Below, in pieces: positions 1-5,162 of a DNA stretch of 7,710 bases; position 1 is the stretch's first letter; the number at the start of each line of letters is the position of its first letter. The notes under the pieces were generated by a model, which worked only from the letters and a program-made list of their open reading frames with translations, searched no databases and was not told where the DNA came from. The stretch is from NCBI GenBank assembly GCA_013694845.1, contig JACDBQ010000625.1, forward strand, positions 1 to 7,710. The letters run 5' to 3'. The translations under genes were made by a program, and so were the position numbers. This DNA is from Acidobacteriota bacterium (GTDB lineage: Bacteria > Acidobacteriota > Vicinamibacteria > Vicinamibacterales > 2-12-FULL-66-21).

Positions 1-636
1 CACGCCGTCCAGAGTCTGGTCCTCGTCACCCGAGGCCGCTTCGACGAGGCGATGATCGCGACCCGCAAGGCGCGGTCGCTGGACCCGCTGTCCCCATTCA
101 TCAACCTCGGGGTCGCATGGGTACACCACTTCGCGGGAAGGAACGAAGACACCGTCCGGGAGCTGCTCGATCTGCTTGCGCTCAAGCCTGGACTCGAAGA
201 GGCCGGCAACATTCTGATTGCCGCGTACGAGGCGCTTGGCCGGTTCGAAGAGGCGGCGGCGATCATCAGCCGCCAGCGTTGCTGGGGATTGTCGCTCGAC
301 GGCGCGGCGCTGCTCGACGCCTACAAGCGCGCCGGCGCGGCCGAGTACTGGCGCGAACGCCTCGGGCAGATGCACCAGCAGGTGGGGGCGCCGCCCGCGG
401 TCGCGTTCTCGTTCGCGATCGTCCAGGTGCAGGTCGGCGATTACGACCGGGCCATCGACCAGATCGAACGGATGGTCGAACACCACGTCGGGGGCTGCGC
501 ATTCGTTGCAATCGATCCGGTCCTCTCACGGATGCGCGGAATACCGCGGTTCGACGCACTGGTCGAGCGCGTGGGGGTTCCCCTGAGCGAAGCCGTCGAT
601 TCGCGCAACTTGACACCGGAAGACGCTCGCCGCTAG
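1..636 (+). CDS. TPR-repeat protein, C-terminal part (5' end outside window)
   Basis: The frame is open from the first base, so the 211 residues seen are only the C-terminal part. Helix-pair repeats of TPR type are visible: about residues 1-29 (with G-R-F-D-E-A and ending L-D-P), 30-63 (ending A-L-K-P), 64-98 (L-G-R-F-E-E-A-A) and 134-162 (V-G-D-Y-D-R-A-I). The tail, about residues 172-194, has the pattern D-P-x-L-x-x-M-R-x-x-P-R-F-x-x-L-x-x-R-x-G-V-P, which is common at the end of bacterial TPR proteins that carry an N-terminal winged-helix DNA-binding or Ser/Thr kinase domain (family knowledge). The effector domain is outside the window, so whether this is a regulator, a kinase or a scaffold is unknown. 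It ends in TAG followed by T; read-through would add only eight residues before a TGA. It lies 50 bases upstream of amidohydrolase A, so a regulatory link is possible but unproven. Confidence 0.88.
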   Translation, partial: HAVQSLVLVTRGRFDEAMIATRKARSLDPLSPFINLGVAWVHHFAGRNEDTVRELLDLLALKPGLEEAGNILIAAYEALGRFEEAAAIISRQRCWGLSLDGAALLDAYKRAGAAEYWRERLGQMHQQVGAPPAVAFSFAIVQVQVGDYDRAIDQIERMVEHHVGGCAFVAIDPVLSRMRGIPRFDALVERVGVPLSEAVDSRNLTPEDARR

Positions 637-639
637 TCT
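610..639 (+). promoter_or_regulatory. candidate sigma-70 promoter for amidohydrolase A
   Basis: A perfect -35 hexamer TTGACA (610-615) is followed after 18 bases by TAGTCT (634-639), which keeps the T, A and final T of the -10 consensus. It lies across the last codons and stop of the TPR gene. Transcription would begin near 645-647, inside the inverted repeat at 643-665. This is a motif match only, and sigma-70 consensus rules may fit this phylum imperfectly. Confidence 0.35.
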
Positions 640-642
640 CCC

Positions 643-665
643 GTTCAAAGGTCTGACCTTTGAAC
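643..665. promoter_or_regulatory. perfect 10-bp inverted repeat, possible operator or 5' hairpin
   Basis: The left arm GTTCAAAGGT (643-652) and right arm ACCTTTGAAC (656-665) are exact reverse complements around a 3-base centre CTG. The element lies between the TPR stop and the ribosome-binding site of amidohydrolase A, and over the start point expected from the candidate promoter. It could be a binding site for a dimeric regulator, a hairpin in the leader RNA, a terminator for the TPR gene, or one copy of a dispersed palindromic repeat. No run of T follows it (only ATTTG), which argues against a classical intrinsic terminator. Confidence 0.6.
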
Positions 666-686
666 ATTTGACCGGGAGCTCGATCG

Positions 687-2264
687 ATGAACAGGCTGTG
701 TCTGACTGCTGCTCGTGCTCGGACGTGTGTCAGTGCCCTGGCGATCGCCGTCACCTGCCTTGCCCTGCCCGGGCCGACCGCCGCCCAGCAGCCGGCGGCC
801 ACGCCGCCGCCTGAACTGCTCGCCTATCCGACGCTCATCCTGTGCAACGGCAAGGTGTTGACCGTCGACGAACGATTCACCATCGCGCAGGCGGTGGCGG
901 TACGCGATGGGCGGATCCTCGCGGTCGGCACGACGGCGGACATCAAGCGGTTCGCCGGGCCGGAGACGCGCATGATCGACCTCGCCGGCCGGAGCGTCGT
1001 GCCGGGATTCATCGACAGTGACGGTGACAACGCGTTCGCCGGCGGTGACCTTTACAAGGACACCATGGTGAATGGCAAGGTGGGCCAGAAAGTCAGGGGT
1101 GAGAACGTCACCGAGATGATGAAGATGGTGGCCGCGCTCGCCGCGCAAGCCGAAGCTGGTTCGCCGGTGTTCGTCCGGATGGCCGACGAATGGATCGCCG
1201 AACTGTCCAAGCTGACGGCGAAACAGCTCGATACCGTGGCGCCGAACAATCCGCTGATGCTGTCGCTCTCGAGCTCAGAAGGGATCGTGAACACCACCAT
1301 GCTCGACAAGGCGTTCGCCGCAGGCCTGCCCCGTGGACACATCGGCATCGTCAAGGACAAGGCCGGCCACCCGACCGGCCAGCTTTTCGGCGCGGCGCTC
1401 GGCATGGTCGGCTGGAACCTGCGGGACTGGCCCGAGCTGACGGAAGCGACATTCAAGGATCAGGAAAGGCTCAACGACAGCTTCCTGGAGGCGGGCGTCA
1501 CCACGGTCACCGGTCACGCCAGCGGCTATACCGTCACCATCATGAGCCAGCTCTTTCACCAGGACCGCTTGAAGCTGCGCATCCGCCCTGACATGGATTT
1601 CGTGCGTCAGAATCCGCTGGCGGACCAGTTCCTTCGCCGCACGCCCACGCTGGTCAATTTTTCGCTCGGTGACGGTCTGGTGCGGATCGTCGGGGCGGCC
1701 GTTGGACCGGTGGACGGCGCATCCGACGACGGCGGCATCCTGACCAACCAGCCCAAACTTCGAGTGCATCCGACCGTTCAGGGAAGCCCCACAGGAACCA
1801 ACAAATGGACCGGCACATCTTTCACCGGGGATCACTGGGCCGACCTGACACCCGAGGAAAAGCTCCAGACCGAGGCCGGCACCCTGCTGTTGCTGCGGAA
1901 GCACGGCTGGAACATCGGCGGCAATCACAACATGGGAAGTCAGGCGGCCACGATCGTGCTCGAAACGCTCGCCGCCAGCGAGAAGCAACCCGATCTGAAG
2001 GTCAAGACGATGCTCGGCCGCAATGCGCTCGACCACAACGTCATCTGGGACGCGAAGTCGATCGCCGCCGCAAAACAACTTGGCGACTCGGTGGCCTACG
2101 GCCTGAACTCCGAGATCTGGAGCCCGCGCGTTGTCCGCGGTGAAGAGATGCTGTTCGCGCAGTACGGAGAGCGGCTTGGCCAGGTCCAGCCGGTGAATGA
2201 CCTCGTCGCCGCCGGCCTGAACGTGCATTTCGAGGGGGGCAAACCCGACGAGCCGCCGCTGTAG
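687..2264 (+). CDS. exported Amidohydro_3-type amidohydrolase A, cut by an in-frame TAG
   Basis: A 525-residue product of the amidohydrolase superfamily, closest in layout to the YtcJ-like Amidohydro_3 group. The ATG has GGGAG (674-678) eight bases upstream. Residues 1-33 form a signal peptide with an arginine-containing start, a hydrophobic core near 16-27 and likely cleavage after T-A-A. The N-terminal beta part (about 50-105) includes N-G-K-V-L-T-V-D and ends in V-V-P-G-F-I-D-S. There the family normally has S-H-x-H; this protein reads S-D-G-D (D112, D114). No lysine lies in the segment before D343-G344 where the carboxylysine is expected. H414 (N-H-N-M-G) and H450 (A-L-D-H) match the two middle metal histidines, whereas the GSD aspartate region reads F-E-G-G (515-518). 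The stop falls at codon 526, where paralogue B has Trp510, so the last 108 residues, including the C-terminal half of the beta-sandwich, would be missing. Full-length family members are near 540-640 residues. Substrate unknown; the truncated protein is probably inactive. Confidence 0.85.
   Translation: MNRLCLTAARARTCVSALAIAVTCLALPGPTAAQQPAATPPPELLAYPTLILCNGKVLTVDERFTIAQAVAVRDGRILAVGTTADIKRFAGPETRMIDLAGRSVVPGFIDSDGDNAFAGGDLYKDTMVNGKVGQKVRGENVTEMMKMVAALAAQAEAGSPVFVRMADEWIAELSKLTAKQLDTVAPNNPLMLSLSSSEGIVNTTMLDKAFAAGLPRGHIGIVKDKAGHPTGQLFGAALGMVGWNLRDWPELTEATFKDQERLNDSFLEAGVTTVTGHASGYTVTIMSQLFHQDRLKLRIRPDMDFVRQNPLADQFLRRTPTLVNFSLGDGLVRIVGAAVGPVDGASDDGGILTNQPKLRVHPTVQGSPTGTNKWTGTSFTGDHWADLTPEEKLQTEAGTLLLLRKHGWNIGGNHNMGSQAATIVLETLAASEKQPDLKVKTMLGRNALDHNVIWDAKSIAAAKQLGDSVAYGLNSEIWSPRVVRGEEMLFAQYGERLGQVQPVNDLVAAGLNVHFEGGKPDEPPL
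2262..2264 (+). other. in-frame amber codon interrupting amidohydrolase A
   Basis: The codon is TAG, and the aligned codon in paralogue B (4115-4117) is TGG, Trp510. The flanking residues match: D-E-P-P-L before, R-V-E-R-F-V-T-R after. One G-to-A change explains it. The frame remains open for 108 more codons without any indel, so the change is recent, or an assembly error, or is tolerated by read-through. Confidence 0.9.
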
Positions 2265-2591
2265 CGCGTCGAGCGATTCGTCACGCGGGTGGCGCGATAC
2301 GCAACCCGGAGCGAGCGCGCGCGTCGCGCCGGCGGCGCCGCCACCCAGGAGCGCACCTGGGGCAAGGACCAGGCCGTCAACCGCACGCAGGCGCTGCGGA
2401 TGGTGACGATCGCGGCTGCGCGTTTCATCGGCGAGGAGAAGATGCTCGGGTCGATCGAACGGGGCAAGTATGCCGACCTGGTGGTGCTGAATGGCGACTA
2501 CATGGCGGTGGCCGACGACAGGATCGACGAGCTGCAGCCCGACATGACGATCGTCGGAGGGAAGGTCGTCTTCGAGGCGAAGTCGCGGTGA
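2265..2591 (+). pseudogene. C-terminal remainder of amidohydrolase A, same frame after the amber codon
   Basis: These 108 codons plus TGA match residues 511-617 of amidohydrolase B almost end to end. They start R-V-E-R-F-V-T-R and include W-G-K-D-Q-A, A-L-R-M-V-T-I-A-A-A, M-L-G-S-I-E-x-G-K-Y-A-D-L-V-V-L and M-T-I-V-G-G-K-V-V-F-E. This is the standard end of Amidohydro_3 proteins, containing the last barrel elements and the closing strands of the beta-sandwich. No frameshift has accumulated. The only nearby restart is a GTG at 2289, without a convincing ribosome-binding site, so a separately made 100-residue piece is unlikely. The intact gene would run 687-2591 and give 634 residues. Its last four bases overlap the start of B. 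Confidence 0.85.
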
Positions 2592-4441
2592 AGACGCCCA
2601 TCCTGTTTGCGATCGCCTTCTGCCTCGCTGTGTCGCGCGCCAACGCTCAAGGCACGGCCATTCCGGCGGAGCTGATCAGGTATCCCGACCTTGTGCTGGT
2701 CAACGGACAGGTGCTGACCGTCGACAAGGCCTTTACCGTCGCCCAGGCGGTCGCCGTGCGAGACGGGAAGATCCTGGCGGTCGGCCGCACTGACGACATC
2801 CGTCGCCTTGCGGGCCCGGCCACGCGGGTGGTCGACCTCGCCGGTCGCAGCGTCGTTCCCGGGTTCATCGACAGCGACGGTGACAATGCGTTCGCGGGCG
2901 GCGACCTCTATAAGGACACCCAGGTCAACGGGAAAATTCTGCCGATCGTCCGCGCCGCCAGTGTCGCGGCCATGCTCGAACAGGTGCGCGGCCTGGTCGC
3001 GAAGGCCTCGCCCGGCAGCCCGGTCTATGTCCGGATGGCGGACGAATTTCTCAACGACCTCGCGAAGCTGACGACTCGCGAGCTCGACGCCCTGGCGCCG
3101 AACAATCCTCTCATGCTTTGCCTGACCACCGACAGCGTGGTGAACACCTTGATGCTGGAACGCGCGTTCGCTGCTGGTCTCCCGCGAACCCATCTCGGCG
3201 TCGTCCGCGATGACGAGGGCAAACCGACCGGCCAGCTGTTCTCCGCCGCGAGCGGCATCGTCGGGTGGAACCTTCGCGACTGGCCCGAGCTGACGGAAGA
3301 GATTTTTGTCGAACAGGAACGCATCAACGAGCGCTTCCTGCGCGCCGGGGTGACCACCGCGACCGGCCACGCCAGCGGCTACACCGTCACGGTGATGAGC
3401 CAGTTGTTTCACCAGGGTCGGTTGAAGATGCGGATCCGTCCGGACCTGGATTTCGCGCGCCAGAACCCGATAGCCGACCAGTTCCTTCGCCGTACGCCCA
3501 ACCTCGTGAACTTCGGGCTCGGCGATGGCATGCTCCGCATCGTTGGCGCCGCCGTGGGTCCGGTCGACGGCGCCTCGGACGACGGCAGCATCCTGACGAA
3601 TGAGCCCAAGCTGCGCGTGCACCCGGACGTGGGCGGCACGAGATTCGGCCGCAACAAGTGGACCGGGACGACGTTCACCGGACGGCACTGGACCGATCTG
3701 ACCGAAGCCGAACGCTCCCAGACGGAGGCCGGTACCCTCGTCCTCCTCAGGCAGCACGGGTGGAACATCGGCGGCAATCACAACATGGGCAGCCAGGCGT
3801 CGACGATCGTCCTGCAGACGCTGCTCGACGCGGGCAGGCAGCCGGGTCTGAAGGTCCCGGTGCTCCTCGGTCGAAACGCGCTCGATCACAACCTGATCTG
3901 GGACAGCGAATCGATTCGTCTTGCGAAGGAGCTCGGGGACGGGGTGGCGTTCGGCCTCAATTCCGAGCTATGGAGCCCCCGCGTGGTTCGCGGCGAAGAG
4001 ATGCTCTTTGCCCAGTACGGCGAACGGCTGTCGAGAATCCAGCCGGTCAAGGACCTCCTGGAGGCCGGCGTCCACGTGCACTTCGAGGGCGGGAAACCGG
4101 ACGAGCCGCCGCTCTGGCGGGTCGAGCGCTTCGTGACCCGCGTCGACCGGTTCCAGACCCGCAGCGAGCGCGCGCGTCAGCGGTCGACGGCCGACCGCGT
4201 GCGGGAACGTTCATGGGGCAAGGACCAGGCTATCGATCGGAAGCAGGCGCTGCGGATGGTCACGATCGCCGCCGCCTACTTCATCAACGAGGAGCACATG
4301 CTCGGCTCGATCGAGCAGGGCAAGTACGCCGACCTCGTCGTCCTGAGCGGTGATTTCCTTGCGGTGCCCGACGACGGCATCGACGAGCTCCAGCCGGTGA
4401 TGACCATCGTCGGCGGCAAGGTCGTGTTCGAGGAGCGCTGA
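2588..4441 (+). CDS. exported Amidohydro_3-type amidohydrolase B with altered metal site
   Basis: A complete 617-residue member of the Amidohydro_3 branch. The start is GTG at 2588, overlapping A's distal TGA as GTGA. A GAGG at 2574-2577 stands ten bases upstream, which suggests translation coupled to A. The signal peptide covers residues 1-20, with a Lys at position 2, a hydrophobic core 5-15 and cleavage after A-N-A. The N-terminal beta part (about 34-90) leads into V-V-P-G-F-I-D-S. The expected HxH is D97-G98-D99. The segment before D327-G328, where a carboxylated lysine normally sits, has none. H398 (G-G-N-H-N-M-G) and H434 (A-L-D-H-N) keep the two middle histidines. The GSDxP site reads E500-G-G-K-P504, so the catalytic aspartate is absent. 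The C-terminus has the usual G-S-I-E-Q-G-K-Y-A-D-L-V-V-L and T-I-V-G-G-K-V. It is likely periplasmic or secreted. Hydrolase activity is inferred from family only; a non-catalytic role is possible. Premature stopping in A could lower B's translation. Confidence 0.92.
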   Translation: MKTPILFAIAFCLAVSRANAQGTAIPAELIRYPDLVLVNGQVLTVDKAFTVAQAVAVRDGKILAVGRTDDIRRLAGPATRVVDLAGRSVVPGFIDSDGDNAFAGGDLYKDTQVNGKILPIVRAASVAAMLEQVRGLVAKASPGSPVYVRMADEFLNDLAKLTTRELDALAPNNPLMLCLTTDSVVNTLMLERAFAAGLPRTHLGVVRDDEGKPTGQLFSAASGIVGWNLRDWPELTEEIFVEQERINERFLRAGVTTATGHASGYTVTVMSQLFHQGRLKMRIRPDLDFARQNPIADQFLRRTPNLVNFGLGDGMLRIVGAAVGPVDGASDDGSILTNEPKLRVHPDVGGTRFGRNKWTGTTFTGRHWTDLTEAERSQTEAGTLVLLRQHGWNIGGNHNMGSQASTIVLQTLLDAGRQPGLKVPVLLGRNALDHNLIWDSESIRLAKELGDGVAFGLNSELWSPRVVRGEEMLFAQYGERLSRIQPVKDLLEAGVHVHFEGGKPDEPPLWRVERFVTRVDRFQTRSERARQRSTADRVRERSWGKDQAIDRKQALRMVTIAAAYFINEEHMLGSIEQGKYADLVVLSGDFLAVPDDGIDELQPVMTIVGGKVVFEER

Positions 4442-4535
4442 GCAAGTCAGGCAGCGCCGGACGCAGTTTTTGAAAGAGCTCTAAGGGACTCGAAGTGCTC
4501 GTGAGCGCACCTTGAGTACCCGCGCGTTATTCAGC

Positions 4536-4565
4536 TTGCGAACCTCCCAGATTCCCTCCTACACT
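4536..4565 (+). promoter_or_regulatory. candidate sigma-70 promoter for the small exported protein gene
   Basis: TTGCGA (4536-4541) and TACACT (4560-4565), 18 bases apart, match four of six bases each to the -35 and -10 consensus. Transcription would start near 4572, giving a leader of about 60 bases before the ATG at 4634. The rest of the gap after B (4442-4633) shows no strong terminator: a weak bulged hairpin at about 4493-4513 has no T-run, and the T5 at 4467-4471 follows only a 3-bp stem. Confidence 0.3.
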
Positions 4566-4619
4566 CCGCGCACCGCTTCACCCGCAGACAACCAATCGGC
4601 CGCAGAACATCACGTTGAC

Positions 4620-4624
4620 AGGAG
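4620..4624 (+). promoter_or_regulatory. ribosome-binding site deciding the ATG at 4634
   Basis: AGGAG lies nine bases before the ATG at 4634 and only five before the out-of-frame ATG at 4630. The 4634 frame encodes a signal peptide and stays coherent to 5137. The 4630 frame yields an arginine- and glycine-rich sequence typical of an unused frame in GC-rich DNA. Spacing and protein quality both favour 4634. Confidence 0.6.
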
Positions 4625-4633
4625 TCTTCATGA

Positions 4634-5137
4634 ATGTCAGTCGCGCCCCCATTGCCTCTGGCCACCTGGGGCTTGATAGCCGTGGCCTCCCTCTGCTCGC
4701 CGGTCACTGCGCTGCTCGCACAGTCCTCCAGCGCGATCGCAGGCACCTGGGTGGCAGACCCCACATCCGCAGGTCTCATGGGTACGCACAGGCCGGGGCC
4801 TGCGGACCCTCAGCCGTCGATGGCGATCGAGGTGTCGGCGGCTGCGCTGACCGTCCGCTAGCCAGCGGGGTCACGCGTCCTGGTGCGCGAGTTCCAGATT
4901 CAGCCGTTCGCCAGCCTCCATCGTGAGGCCCAAAAGAGTGCGGCACGCATCGTAGGCAGCGTCCTTTCTACTCATCGAGTGGAGAACGTGCCGCTTCCGC
5001 TCGGCACCGAGCAGGTCGAGACGGATGTCACGTACCCAGTCGAAGCGGACGGACGGCTGCGCGTCATTCAGACGATCACCACCTCACGAGGAAGTGTGAC
5101 TCGGGAGTCCTATTTCGTTCGGCCGGTGGAGCGATGA
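4634..5137 (+). pseudogene. small exported protein gene interrupted by an in-frame TAG
   Basis: Read as one frame, this gives 167 residues with a single TAG at codon 76 (4859-4861). The first 75 residues begin with a signal peptide (hydrophobic W-G-L-I-A-V-A-S-L near 12-20, cleavage near L-L-A-Q), then S-A-I-A-G-T-W-V-A-D-P and an alternating stretch ending A-L-T-V-R. After the TAG, P-A-G-S-R-V-L-V-R-E-F continues the strand-like pattern, followed by E-T-D-V-T-Y-P-V, L-R-V-I-Q-T-I-T-T and a final E-S-Y-F-V-R-P-V-E-R. The G-T-W-x-x-D opening with later beta strands resembles small secreted lipocalin-like proteins, but I do not recognise a named family. A GTG at 4883 could start a 84-residue piece but has no clear ribosome-binding site. 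The TGA at 5135-5137 overlaps an ATG in ATGA, although that ATG is not in frame with the next gene. Without read-through, only a 75-residue fragment would be made. Confidence 0.6.
4859..4861 (+). other. second in-frame amber codon
   Basis: TAG between G-x-L-T-V-R-like strand residues (A-A-L-T-V-R) and P-A-G-S-R-V-L-V-R. The frame upstream, from a good start with a signal peptide, and the frame downstream, open to 5137, are the same. No homologue is present here to show which residue was replaced; CAG and TGG are each one transition away. Confidence 0.65.
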
Positions 5138-5162
5138 TCGCGAGGAGCACCTCGTCGTTCCC

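Larger units (their letters stand above)
687..4441 (+). repeat. tandem gene duplication: amidohydrolases A and B
   Basis: Two copies of the same gene (687-2591 and 2588-4441) stand head to tail and overlap by four bases. Over the 88 residues from A44 and B29, 70 are identical by eye, including 20 consecutive residues around the D-G-D motif. The second quarter is less similar, and A has extra residues near 196-199. Third codon positions differ widely, so the duplication is old, unlike the single nonsense change in A. Confidence 0.9.

Noticed and set aside
2289..2591. Independent 100-residue gene starting at GTG 2289
   Set aside because: It aligns in register with the C-terminus of B, begins mid-domain and has no ribosome-binding site, so it is the remainder of A.
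2498..3889. Long minus-strand open frame (463 codons) opposite amidohydrolase B, and a similar one at 1275-2228 opposite A
   Set aside because: The two resemble each other only because A and B are paralogues. Their composition (Arg, Gly, Val, His rich) is that of an antisense frame in GC-rich DNA, while the plus strand encodes a clear enzyme family.
4493..4513. Hairpin after amidohydrolase B as a terminator
   Set aside because: The stem has a bulge and only about four to seven pairs, and no T-run follows; the T5 at 4467-4471 follows only a 3-bp stem.
4615..4926. Alternative frame using the ATG at 4630 or a start at 4615
   Set aside because: Spacing to AGGAG is poor and the product is arginine/glycine rich without a signal peptide; the 4634 frame is better on both counts.
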